Shown here: positions 1 to 11,285 of the stretch, piece by piece
Numbering within the stretch: position 1 is the stretch's first letter
Layout of the letters: the number at the start of each line of letters is the position of its first letter
Assembly (NCBI GenBank): GCA_003415625.1
Contig: PYIU01000004.1
Location: 1,984,001-2,048,000, forward strand
Reading direction: 5' to 3'
From: Aquanectria penicillioides
Lineage: Eukaryota; Ascomycota; Sordariomycetes; Hypocreales; Nectriaceae
DNA length: 64,000 nucleotides
Program-made: the position numbers and the translations under genes
The notes under the pieces: model-generated
Told to the model about the DNA's origin: nothing
The model's database searches: none
What the model saw: only the letters and a program-made list of their open reading frames with translations

Positions 1-1870
1 GCTTAACTTGGTCAGCTAGTAAAGAGTGAATTCGGTGTCTTAATGAGTGCCGAGGGAACCAATGAGCGTTGCAAACACACTAGAACGAGTGATGATACAA
101 GCGAAGGAAGGTCCTCGACCAAAAGACTGTTTATCCAGGGGTGGACTGGTGTTGGAGTTCGAGGTTAAAGAAACAGAAAGGAAGAGAAGGAGATGAGAGA
201 GAAGGGAATCGAAACGCGAGAGAGCGTGACGTGACTAGCGGATTGTGCAGGCGAGAAGAAACGCAAGCTGATGGTACAGCTGGCGTCAGCTGTCACGCAG
301 AGACATCCAGCTGGCAAGTGAAGGGGAGGAAGCAAAAGGACCCTCAAACGCTTATAGAATTTTTCGACAGCTGATACGTTTGGCCTATGACTTTTTGACA
401 CCCTGGTAGCCTATCACAGCATAGATGCAACCCAAGCGTAACTTACATGGAGGTCGAAAGCGTCAGAAATACTGCGTACCTAATCGTTCCCCCTTGCTTA
501 CTCGCACAGATGCCATCAAGGATGCAAATTTCTTTCATTCGATGGCTTCCCGAAACCCACTTCACGGCCCGAGAGATCCAAATGTTGAAGATTCCGATGC
601 CGACTCCCGGTTGAGACGACGGACCTCATCTCCGGGATCAGACCAAGCCAAGGGCCAGGGGCCAGTGAGGCCGAGCTGGAGAACTGAAAACCCTGGGGGA
701 TCGACATGCAACCGATGTTCGCTCTGCTTGTTTAGGATCAAGGAGGATTTCTTTTACCTCTCGCCTCCTGTTGGTGTTCTTCCGCAAATCTTCGATTCCA
801 TGGTCCATCCTCATCTCACTCGTCACTCTTCGCCACCGTCGCGATACCACAAAATGCCCATGTCAGACTGCCAGCTTCTTATCTGAGTCCCGTTCTCGCC
901 TCTATACATGTTACTGAAGTCTCGGGTTTCAATTTCATCGCGACGAGTTTCTTGTTTTGTCCAGTTGCTCACCAAAGTTCCCTCCTCAGCTCGTTAATCC
1001 TAGCCACCAAGCGTAGCCTTTCCGTAACACCCGGAGAGAATCAGGAGAACCTCGCACTATCGTATTTGACTGTGTACCGAGCGCAGGATCTAACCAACCC
1101 CGGCCAGGTGCCTTGTGCTTCCGTGCCACTGCAGCAGTTGATGCACAAAGCCTCGGCTGTGATACGCAATGCAGTTTGTCGCGCCCCGACGAATCGTTTG
1201 CTCTCGTCGAATTGCGTTTGCATTTGTTAAGTTCGGCTAATATAGACAATACTCATCTCAATCCTTCAAGGCACTTCTAAATATCTGCGAATGAGGAATC
1301 ATGTTGGAGTTGCATCTTGCGCAATCTGTGGTCAAAACTATGGCTAGAAATGTAAGTAAATTGACAACTCCATGGCATAAATGATATTTAGATCTTGAAA
1401 ACCAGGCGTAAATGTGAGGTTTTAGTCGGCTAACCTAATTCTTAGTGTCCTTAGAAATGCCGAAAACTTTCATAGGGAGGGACGAGGTTACACAAGTATG
1501 AGTTGCGACAGCCCGATGCCATGGACGTCAAGTAACGACCACCTTGTAACATCATTCTTAGCTGTTGCGAATTCCATTACCGCAACCCCGGTCTCGGCAT
1601 TCACAAAGGTCTCTTTTGTTTGCAAGACCCGACAATTTCGGCTCAAGCTGCCTGAAGATGAATGCAAACAATAGTCCAGTCATTTTACTGAGATTAAAAA
1701 TACCACAGAAACAATTCTCTTGTTACATCATTTTGGTTTTTCATCATACAAGTATCTTCCTTCTGTATCAAGCAGTTCCCACACCAGATCTCACCAATGA
1801 CAATATCTACCGCCAGTGGGGATCTCGCTTGGTGTGGACTTGGAGTTTATTTCCATGGGAGCTCCTTCAC
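1..1870. other. Left-edge intergenic region, no supported gene
   Basis: Several open frames of 60-156 codons occur on both strands, the longest at 425-886 and 1565-2035 on the plus strand. None has a recognisable domain, a convincing splice pattern or fungal-looking codon use, so I call no gene. The right end is the 3' flank of the minus-strand RRT8-like gene. Confidence 0.5.
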
Positions 1871-3113
1871 CTACTCTGCCTTCTTAACGGTTTCTCTGAG
1901 CCCCGGTGCGGTTCCGTCAGTCATGGAAGTGTCCTTGGCCTCGATATCAGCTGCCCAGAGGGCTGCACCGACTACCAACAGTTAGTCCATAGCAAGGAAA
2001 AGTGCATTACAATTTATGAGTACCTGTGTTGGTGAATGTGAAGAAAATCGAAACAAGAGGAATCATTTCCAGCACTGTAGCAATGAGTCCAAAACTACCA
2101 TAAGGTATCAGCAAATAAGATCCATCAGCAATACAGGGCTACGCATAGGCGCGATTTGGATGACGCACGTTGTGTAAGGGCCAACGTTCTTGTTAAGCCA
2201 GTCTTTCTGCTTCGAGCTTGACCACCTTTTGAGTTGGAAGTACTGGATGTGAAAACAGTCAGAATTGTACTTGTCTATATAACGAGATCTTACCCTGCCG
2301 TGAACTCCCTTGCCTCGGTTGCGGCCTATCATTTTGTTAGATACATTCCGAGGCGGCAGTGTCTGGACCTCTAACCTTGGAGGATAATGAAGATGACTGT
2401 ACCCACGACTGGGATAGCGTTGAGGGGGAGATACATAATGTATCGAATGATGGCCTTGGGGCTGAACTTTTCAAAAGGACTTTTCAGGATTCGACCCAGC
2501 CTTGCCATGGGATCTCCTCCTGCTTTGATCTCTCGACCCTCGCTCACGATGTCAGCCCCGTGACGAGCCACTAGGGTGCCGTCGAACGTGTCGAGCAGGG
2601 CATCTTGAACAAGCCAGTTCCGGGATATGACATTAATAATCGTTGAGCTCTCATTGAGAACTAGCAAAACTGTGGAAAATACGGCGAGAGGGCCGTTAAC
2701 AAAGACAAGCACAGCTAGCTGAGGAAGGTACGTCACGGTGAACATGGTACCAATGACGCTAGCGGACAAGGCCATATAAGGGCCGACCTTGGATAGAAAC
2801 GGTTTCCATAGGCTGCGGTGAGTGAGAAAGTACGCAATCCCCTAGGTAAAAGGTGTTCAGTTAGCCTGAGTGATGAAATCGGAGCGTAGGCTTCACCTTG
2901 ATCGGGTAGAGATAAGCTTGACTTCTTGCAGCGTCGGATACGAGCCCCTTTGCCTTATCATAGTCCTCCTTGCTTGACAACTGTTAGAATACATGAGAAA
3001 CTTTGGCAGGATGTGGCTCATCCATACAGAACTTCTTGCGCCCTTTCGCTGACAGAGTCAACCATGCGGTTTCTCTTTGGCTGTGAGGAAGAGACTTCTC
3101 CGGAGTTGGCCAT
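1871..3113 (-). CDS. RRT8/EI24-like membrane protein (outer spore wall protein family)
   Basis: Predicted integral membrane protein of the EI24/RRT8 type, about 301 aa, in seven exons: 3113-3028, 2972-2897, 2841-2376, 2325-2294, 2242-2169, 2094-2024 and 1971-1871. The lengths sum to 906 nt, exactly 302 codons. The N-terminus is polar. The body has a hydrophobic segment around PYMALSASVIGTMFTVTYLP, a second hydrophobic run through LAVLVFVNGPLAVFSTVLLVL, a late pair (LPLNAIPVVGTVIFIILQG and IATVLEMIPLVSIFFTF) and a charged tail ending LRETVKKAE. Yeast Rrt8, Lds1 and Lds2 are linked to lipid droplets and outer spore wall formation; that role here is inference. The start is the first ATG of an in-frame exon whose phase-2 donor (gtatgg) joins correctly to exon 2. 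It is divergent from the LanC-like gene 845 bp away. Confidence 0.85.
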
Positions 3114-3958
3114 TGCGAGTACTAGACGACGGGCACGTTTTCGCTGGCTGGGTATGGAATCAAGGCAGGTAGAGACTCTAGAATGAGTAGAATTACGGGC
3201 TGCGTCGAATTTGATATCGTGTAGAGGCTTTAATCCTCATCAAAGTGTTATTGAAAGCAAGGGAGAGCAAGATATCAATGTCGTCATACTTCAGCCCAAT
3301 GCACCAGTGCTTAGTTGGCGGGGCGCTTCCGCACAGCACGTGGGTACGTCCTGTGGTACATGACCCACAGCCAGAGTGAGCTTGAGACCTTCTGTGAACT
3401 GCACCACACGAATCTTCATGTATCTAAATGTTGGCTAACTCATGAGCATCGTTTAAGCAGGATAACGTGTCGCTAATGTTGCCTTGAAACTAGCATCATA
3501 TTGGGAAAATGTGGCCATTCACCATAGCAACAGTAACGGGTCTTCGATGTCACCAAAAGGTCGATCGCCGGTCTCAGCCCCACACCACGCCGTGGACAGC
3601 TGACTCCACAATTGGACGCCTCCGTTATGGAGAACTTGTTTCTTGGTACTCAGAGCCAAAGCACTCAAGCCTCTGTCAGATGCAAAGATCTTATTCTAGG
3701 CTTCAACCGCTTGACATATTTCATCCCAAAAGAGCTGGTTGAGGTCAGGGGTGGTGCCCTTGGGCTCGTTAACTGGCGGAGATTGTTGTCCTTATCACCG
3801 TATGCGTACATGATGTGCTTCGTTGCCTTCCCCGCATATCAACTGATCAGGGCGGTGGCTGACGATCATCCTAAGCATGATGTTGTTTGTTACACAAACA
3901 AAAGCACCTTCTAAATCCTACCTACTGGTACAATCATCATCCTCTGAAACCACTTCTG
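3114..3958. other. Divergent intergenic region between RRT8-like and LanC-like genes
   Basis: This presumably holds both promoters. On the minus strand around 3190-3420 there is a coding-like stretch that ends KASTRYQIRRSP before a stop, but no start or splice partner was found. The plus-strand frames at 3509-3742 and 3612-3914 have no recognisable content. Confidence 0.45.
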
Positions 3959-5265
3959 ATGTCAACTTCCACAAATATCGGGGACTGGGTCACTGGTTCC
4001 AACGGACCAGCAACCCCGGGCTTGACCATCATGGATGGGCGATACATTTCGAATAACCTCCCACGTCAGACTCTGGGCACGCCACCCAAGGAGCTCCTAC
4101 CCTATAGCTTGCAGCTGGTTCTGAAGCATGCTCCTCCTCTCAAGTCCTACCATGAGAAACAGCTTGGCGGTCTCTTCACTGGCTACACTGGACTTGCATA
4201 CCTCTTCCTTCAGTTGTCGGCCATGCATCCCGAGCTGCAGGTGTCAGGTCACAGTCTGTTGTATTGGGCCGAGCAATATCTTGCGGGAGATCGAGGCCCC
4301 CTGGTGGTAGACCAGGGGAAATGCGGTATCGGATCGGAGAAGCTTGCCTTTCAGGCTGTGCGAGCCTGCGTGACCAAAAGCAAGGACGATGTCATTGACT
4401 TTCTTTCCAACATGCCCCAACTCTTAGGTCCATACCCTACACCCCAAGATGATCCATTTCCTTCAGAACTGCCTAATGGGCGGGCTGGCACCCTCTATCT
4501 TCTCCGTATGGTCAAGCACTGGGTCCCCGAGTGCGCCGCCCTCACAGAGTCCCCTCTCCAACGGCTTTCGGAGAGGATCGTGGCCACGAATGACGACGGT
4601 CGCGGAAACTGGGAGTGGCACGGAAGACGATATTTCGGAGCTGGTCACGGCGATATTGGCATCATCACGCAGGTAGTCTTATCGAATCCTTCTCTAGCGC
4701 CGCAGCTGTCAACCCGTTTGGAGCGATTGCTCGAGCTGCAAACACCCGACGGAAACTGGCCTTCAGGTGCGCGAAGCCTCAAAGAAGGCAGAACACCGAC
4801 TCTTTTGCAGTGGTGCCACGGAGCACCAGGGTTCATCTTCTCCCTCTTATCACTACGCCCCTATTTCCCTGAGCTTCACGAGCAAATCGACTCGGCCATC
4901 GAAAAGGGGCAAGGTTTGGTTTGGCGTCATGGGCTTCTCACAAAAGAGCCCAGCCTGTGCCACGGGATCTTTGGAAATGCGTTGTAAGTGCCATCATAGC
5001 TTGTCTTTTGTTTAGACCTCGGTTATGGTTTGAGTAATAACCTCGGTGTAGGGTGCTTCCCCAGGGGCCTTGGAGAGAGCATTTCCTGGCGCTAGCTACC
5101 GCTGACGCAGTTGATAAGGTCAAGCGGCATGATCCGAGCCTTTTCACGCCAGCGGCGTACGGTAAGAAATCAGCTGTGCTGATGAATTATCTGCCCAGCG
5201 CCGCATGGACATGGGCTGTCTGTGAACAGGAATATCCCCGGCTCATCATGTACAACGATCTTTGA
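3959..5265 (+). CDS. LanC-like protein (eukaryotic lanthionine synthetase C-like)
   Basis: Predicted cytosolic zinc protein of the LanC-like superfamily, 412 aa in two exons (3959-4983 and 5052-5265; a gtaagt donor and gtgtag acceptor join GCG-TT to G-GTG). Family features are in the expected order: GAGHGDIGI near residue 225, WCHGAPG near 285 and SLCHGIFGN near 335. The Cys of WCHG and the Cys-His of LCHG match the three zinc ligands of LanC/LANCL proteins. Bacterial LanC closes thioether rings; mammalian LANCLs add glutathione to dehydroamino acids. The activity of the fungal protein is unknown to me. I chose the ATG at 3959 because the upstream in-frame ATG at 3887 adds residues without family likeness. 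The C-terminus, ending PRLIMYNDL, is intact. No precursor-peptide gene or dehydratase is evident beside it. Confidence 0.9.
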
Positions 5266-5840
5266 CCGACGATTTCGGTGGTTCGATGCCAGCTTTCAGA
5301 TGGAATTTTTTTGGGGACTTGATCGTGTGGCGATATCGGATGGCTTTCGGTATTCATGTAGTTGCCAAGAGATTGAAACAAGACTCCGCTGTTTGAAGCG
5401 CATGGGCAAGGCACGACATGCCGGCAGCTGTCTGCAGGCTACCCGAGGATGTGAAGGCTTCAATTCAAGGGGGCTGATGTTGTGGGCTCGGCCCGGTTTT
5501 GGTGCAACCTCATCATCCAGAGCCAAGAGATCCTTGAGAAAGAGCCGCACCCCCCTTGGGAATGAGCCCTATCCATATGTTCCACTGGATATCCCTTCCC
5601 TAAGATCGGTGATGTAAAATCGCATTGCGTGACAAGCTTCCTGCAGCCGTTCACCTGGGTCCACACTCACATGTCTACCCCTATAGAAACACGTTCTAGC
5701 CTCCGTATCTCGGCCCAAGATGGAGATTTATCGGGGTTCCTGAGGGTTTTGGCGTGATGTTGTTGGCCAATGCTCAAAAGCTCGGCGCACGTGTAAAGGC
5801 GGCGAATTTGAGGCTCAAGGGCCCACATCAAGCCGGATGA
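5266..5840 (+). pseudogene. Decayed coding remnant downstream of the LanC-like gene, family not recognised
   Basis: One frame beginning just after the LanC stop reads like real protein: DFGGSMPAFRWNFFGDLIVW, then RYRMAFGIHVVAKRL, a TGA, then DMPAAVCRLPEDVKASIQG. At a run of five G (about 5470-5474) the frame shifts and continues ADVVGSARFWCNLIIQSQ and EILEKEPHPPWE until a stop at 5563. A further coding-like piece lies at 5718-5840, reading FIGVPEGFGVMLLANAQKLG then ARVKAANLRLKGPHQAG. I cannot name the family. The segments need a stop read-through and a frameshift, so this is either a pseudogene or an unspliced gene I cannot model. Confidence 0.35.
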
Positions 5841-8800
5841 CTACCGAAAGCAATCAACTACCGATAAGAGTCGCGAAAAAAAGGAAAGCGAAGCAGCAGG
5901 AACAGCAATATTCTCGTAACGGGTTTTCAAGAGGAAGAGCCTCGTGATGGCCAGTGCCAGCTTTGCTCTGCCTGCAATCTTTAGCCTCGGCGCAACAATG
6001 ATTCGTGAACATGCCCCAGCGGCTCACCCGAGGCGGCTGAGGACGTGTTGGTTGATGGTACCACTCGTAGGATGGGCTTCGGTCGACTCTCGGTATGTAT
6101 GAGTTTTCTCAGAAAGCGCGGTGTGCGGTCATGGTTGAAAGATGTTTAAGTCTCTTTTCTTCATTTGCAGTTGGTTGGGTGTAAGAGGTAGCCTATCTCG
6201 GCCGAAAACGGATGTCGGGTATAAGCACACAGTTAGCAACATTCCCAGCCGCGGTGGAGACGCCTCAGGCTTTTAGAAGCCACTCTCTAAGGGGAATTTC
6301 CTCCCTGGAAAAATGGGCTCGGGTTGGCTTGGCTATGTCACTGGGAAGCTGAATGACGGGTCCAGTGGCTTACACGAATCACCACGACAGTTCTAGGACA
6401 GGCCCACATGTAACCGAACCCAGAAAGGGGGCCAGGGGTGTGAAGGGATGGATCTAGGGTGAAGGGATTTGCGCAAGGGAAAGTTGGGTCCAACGGTGTT
6501 CATGCAAATGGACTAGGGCACCGCAGAGGCTGAACAGAGGTGGATGGGGACCTGGAGATGAACAACACGCGGAACCCACCCCGATGGCTTGCCCAGCACG
6601 CAGCCCAAAAAGCGGTCCCCCCAGTAAAAATCAAATAAAAATCAAATCAAATTCGAAAAATGTCTTGAAGGAGCATCCCCATATTATCGCTATGACGGTG
6701 AGGCATTTCCTCTCAGATGCCGATTTTCGTCCTTGTGGGGTGTTTTACACATCTCGAAGCGCTAAACCTGGTCACGAGAGGCATAACATAATAAAACCCT
6801 CACATAATTAGGCCCGAGAAGGGTCAGCCATCGAAACAGGGCTGGGACGGGAGCTACGACAAACAGAATCGACGGACATTTGGCTCGACGGGAATTCGAC
6901 GAGCTACGTAGCACGAAGATGCGATGGTACCTTATTGAATGCCGACGTGCGGCCCGCGCCAGTTGAAGCACTAGGCCCACGCGACTCGTCGGAGGGCGAA
7001 TCGCCGTCCGGGCCGCGATGGTGGGGCGTCACGGGGCCTCGGCACGGAGAATCGGCGATTGTGAAGGGACGAAGCGTCACCAAAGGGACCAGAGAGCACA
7101 ATCTGGGCTGAAGGAGACCCCCATCCACCCCCAACACCCCCTGGCAACGAGGAAAGCCGAACTCCGATGCCGACACACCTCTTGTTTGTCTGCAGACACC
7201 TCCCTTTCGTACTGGCTACGGCAGGGCGTATACGAAAAATGCCCTTCGTTCATTCCATGACGTATGGAAACCTCCTTGTGCATCCTGCAGTCGACGGGTG
7301 GGCGACAGACAGGAGGTGGGCGGGGCCACGTTCCGTCAGTCGACTGAAGGCGTTGCACGGGTATAAGCACATGCTTGAGGCTCTGCGACGCTGAAGCTCG
7401 TCCAAGACTCGGCAGGGAACTCCCGGCTTGGCTCAGTTCAGCCAGCCCTGTCGCCCACCGCTACGCCTGGGGACGGTGAGTGAGGGTTTGCCATTGGTGG
7501 AGGCCGTCGTTCGGGAATAGACAGGGACATTGGCTGCTCACCTACACACGCGTATGCGCCGCTGGCAAACCACATCTGGAACGGTCTGGATTTTCTTGGG
7601 AGACAAGACATGGAACAATTGTGGGGTGAAAAAAAAAAGGCGAGGTGACCCGTCCCTGGGACGAAGCTGTTGGAGTTGATGGGGCTGGGAATGGGGATAG
7701 GTAACGTCATCGCCTTTGAGAGTCGAACGAGTCATTCGAACTGATAGCCCAGAGAGCATGTCCAACGTTACCGAGGTTAAAAGTCTGCCATCAAGCCTGG
7801 AACCGCTTGAAAGATTTGGACATTTGACTGTCATCGATAACCTTACGGGTCTAGAACAGCATTAATGGAGTCCCCGTTGCAGGGGATCCGTCGAGCACCT
7901 GCAGCAGGGCCAAGGCACTCCATGTCGTCCACCCCCATATCCTTAATCGATTTGTATGTTGCACGCCCCCCTTGCTTTGCCATTGGCATTCAAGAAAATG
8001 TAGACGAAAATGAGGAGATCAAATGGCTTGCTCGAGGGAACATTCAAATCCCGCTGTCGTGGGCGATAAGCATCAAGGTCGTCGTTGGATCGCAGGTCAC
8101 AGGTTTCCTGTACAAATGGCGCCTCCACATGAGGGGAATACGCAATATTATCCTCGGTAAACCCTCTGGCAAGGTAGGCATTTCCAAATGGCCCAGATAT
8201 AGTGTAACTTAGACATCTTCGGAGGCCTGAGGTCGGGGAGTAGCTGGCCAATCCTCAAGTGGGTATAGTAAACAGAACCACAAAATAGCCCACCAAGAGA
8301 AAGGAGTGGATATAGAAACGCAGGGCTAATGAAATGGGAACTCTCGTTAACTGGTAGAGCGTTCACCCCTGTGGGCATGGTTGCTGTCTGATGAATGCTT
8401 CACAATACTGGCTCAAAGGGCCTCTCAGGGGGTGACGATAGTTATACCCACTGTCCGGACAGCACAAGTCATGGGGCGGCCACTGCCGCAGGACAAGGCA
8501 TAATAGAATACTGGTCCATGGCATTGATGTTGGCATCGTTCGCTAAAATCGCCACTTTCGTATCAGGGCACTTGGTATGCTAGCGCCAACTGCTCAAGAT
8601 GAGGGCGTCGAGGGGGTCAACCGAGAAAGCAAACGCCCATTCCACGAGAATACCAGCTGAGAAGTGTGATTGGGGATGGAGACCTACACAGGTTCACACC
8701 TAGCCAGCTTCCCTTGAAGATGGGGACTCCGCAACAACCCCGATTCTTGGAGGCTTGGGCTTTCCTACGCACTTGGTTGATCTAGACCTGGAGTATCTTG

Positions 8801-10441
8801 GTTGGGTTGACACTCCTAAGGCTGTGGTCAAGTATGAGCTTGCCGCTATATCCTAAGGTGGCAAACCATAGTATGATACATCGTACGTGTAGTGAGACAG
8901 TTGAAGATCCCTCAGGGGCCTATCAATGGACGCTCAGCGCTCATCTGCTAGGACAAGGTGTTTTGGTTGAGGAAATGATTGCCTGGGCGTCCTCTGCTGC
9001 TCAGGGGCACTAGAAGAGCGAGAACGGTGTTATCATGATTCTCATCAAGGAGCCCACGGGTAATATCTCAATAATAATGTGGTTACCTTGAAATGGAAGG
9101 ATTCGTTAGGCCTGTAAGAGTTGTACAAATTGTTGGTGAAGTCGGGATGTAGTGGGGCGCTAGTTGGAGGCGTCGCCACTAGGCTGTCTGAGTTGACGAC
9201 GAGCTCAACTAGGAACGGTAACAGAAGCAAAACTTACGATAGAGGTAAAGCTCCCACGAGTCATATTATTCAAGAACCTAGACCCGCTACATCATTTCTG
9301 CTTTGAGTGGCTGAGTGCGTGAACCACAACGCTCATGGCAATGCCAGATGGAGGAGCATGATCAATGCTACTGCTACACAGAATTAGCAAATTATCTATT
9401 GGTTTAGAAGAGATATGTCCATATCCAGAGAAACTTGGCAACTTTAATTTCCCCGTTTTTCGGAACCCGGCCAAAAGTATGCTCGCCAAGACAGTACAGG
9501 AAAAGGCGAGCCAAGAAATGTGATGCAGTATACCTATCAACATGCAGCCATGCTTGGCTGCGAAGGACTAGCCGGGTGGGGTTTCCCCAGGTGATCGGGA
9601 GCGAAAACTACATTCTCCCATTTTAGGTTCGATCAAAAGTCAGCTCATCCTTTCCGGTTACCCTTTTCAGCGTGACGGGATAAGCCTCAGTATCACTATG
9701 TGCTGTTGTGATGGTGTGTGCAGATGAAGTGATCTAATCATTTAGGGGCTTGTGGAGAGACACGACAGGGAACAAAAAACCCGGACTTTTGAAGACATGT
9801 GTAGTGTCGGTGTGCTCTGCACCGCAATAAACCAGAGAATTTAAAAAAAAAAACCCCAACAACTCGAATAGCCAATCCATCACTGGGTCATCAGTTACAT
9901 CTGCTCAGGGGGTAGGCGCATGTGCTGGCGACGGTAGGGCCGGCTAGCTGGAGGGAATAACACGACACCAGTGAGTTGTAATGGTGACGAGCCACGGGTA
10001 AAATCCTTTGGGTCTCATTGTAAAGCGCTTTTCTGGGTCCTGTAAGAGATTTTGACCCCTTCCTTCATTTAGGACGCGGTGAAGGCCATGGAGTTTTTCG
10101 GGTTTCGGTGGGTTGTCGATGGGATCCACTGGAGCTCAATGACGCAGTCAAGGCGAACGCATGGATGCACAAGCAAGCGGTTCCCTGCAACATAAGTTGC
10201 TCACGATGCCCTTGTGGACGTTGCGGGCCCAGCTCAAGCCAACTGAGAGATCTAGCCACCTAACAGGGACCAGAAAGGTGAACAACGCATCGACAAAGGG
10301 CCGCCGATCGGCTCGCGCTATATCAAGGCATGAAACGGGGCGGTCGCGTTAGAGAGGCCGGCCAAGGAAGCTCCCAAAAGGCGCCCTTAAGTCGAAGGCT
10401 TCGGTGCTCAAAGCTCAGCTCAACTCCGTCGGGGCGATTGA
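5841..10441. other. Gene-poor region
   Basis: No gene is supported. At 7943-9543 on the minus strand, scattered hydrophobic frames (for example LLPFLVELVVNSDSLVATPP at 9045-9230 and SWLAFSCTVLASILLAGFRK at 9292-9543) might be remains of a membrane protein, but they do not join into a gene. A GC-rich frame at about 6810-7350 is open apart from one stop and has no recognisable content. An A/C-rich stretch lies near 9842-9865. Confidence 0.4.
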
Positions 10442-11285
10442 AAAGGGCGACAGCGCCGAGTTGTGGCAGCCACGCACAGTGCCGCGCCCGAGCAGACGGG
10501 TCTTCGGGTTGTTGACGGACAATAGATGGGCCCGGGCATGGGCGAAGGAGAGTGGCCAGCTGTGGTCGGCGCCGATGCAGGCAATTCGGATGCGAAACTG
10601 GAGCTGGGCGACGGCAGGGTCGCAATCTTGATCCCTACCATGCGCGTGGTCGGCACCGACGCGGCGAGGCACAGGCTTCCCGCGGGCTTCTAGAAGGGCG
10701 GGAGAGTTGCGTCGGTGGCACGCCAAAAACCCGCAGGGAAAGACCTAATTAGCACACATAATAAGATGGGGATGCAGACGGGGCAGACGGGGAGGGTGTG
10801 TGGACCGGAGGCCGGTGTTCGGCATTGTCCAGGTCGATCAGTCCATCTTCCTCCCGGCCCAGGGAACGGGGAAGGGTGCCCTGACGGAGGCCGTCGATTG
10901 GATCGCTGGCAAAAGAGACGACACCTGTCCCAGAGATGACCGGCTTGAGGGTGCCGACGTGGGCGAGCTGTGAGTCGAGCGTTGGGGGTGCGCCGTGCGG
11001 TGCTCAGCTTTTTTGTCAGATATCACCCACCGGTTCGGCCACAAACGGCGATTAAGCTCATTTGGAGGGTTTTGGCTATCACCATGACATCAGAGTCAGA
11101 CAATTGTCGCCGCCGTCGACCAAATGTGGCTTGCAGTTATGGAGCAAATACCACAGGCTATCTCCGATGCTGGGGGAGGAGCCGAGGCCTTTGCGTCGTT
11201 TGCCTGTGTGCGTTTGGTCTGCGCTGGCAAGACATCTGAAGGAGAGAACCACCGCCGTCGCCCTGTCGTGGGAGGATGGTGGTGA
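10442..11285 (+). pseudogene. Broken reading frame with possible actin-like (ParM-type) motifs
   Basis: From 10442 one frame reads VVAATHSAAPEQTGLRVVDG, meets TAG at 10523, then continues EGEWPAVVGADAGNSDAKLE and LGDGRVAILIPTMRVVGTDA, and meets TAG at 10691. From 10812 a second frame reads PVFGIVQVDQSIFLPAQGTG and KGALTEAVDWIAGKRDD, meets TGA at 10971 and another TGA just before 11088, then reads QTIVAAVDQMWLAVMEQIPQ and AISDAGGGAEAFASFACVRL up to TGA at 11283. The DAGNSDAK motif and the late GGGA motif recall the phosphate-1 and adenosine motifs of actin/ParM-like ATPases; this is weak. All four internal stops can be explained by single C-to-T changes (CAG to TAG twice, CGA to TGA twice), and one frameshift or intron lies between 10693 and 10812. 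A neat 50-nt intron (10970-11019) is an alternative at one stop but leads to a different frame. Confidence 0.35.

Noticed and set aside
5222..5617. 131-codon plus-strand open frame overlapping the LanC end
   Set aside because: A different frame of the same stretch gives far more protein-like sequence, so this one is a shadow.
8335..8400. tRNA-like TGGTAGAGCG box
   Set aside because: No matching B box, anticodon arm or acceptor stem follows.
7943..9543. Hydrophobic minus-strand frames resembling a fungal multi-helix membrane protein (DUF3433 type)
   Set aside because: The pieces do not join with splice sites and the likeness is only general hydrophobicity.
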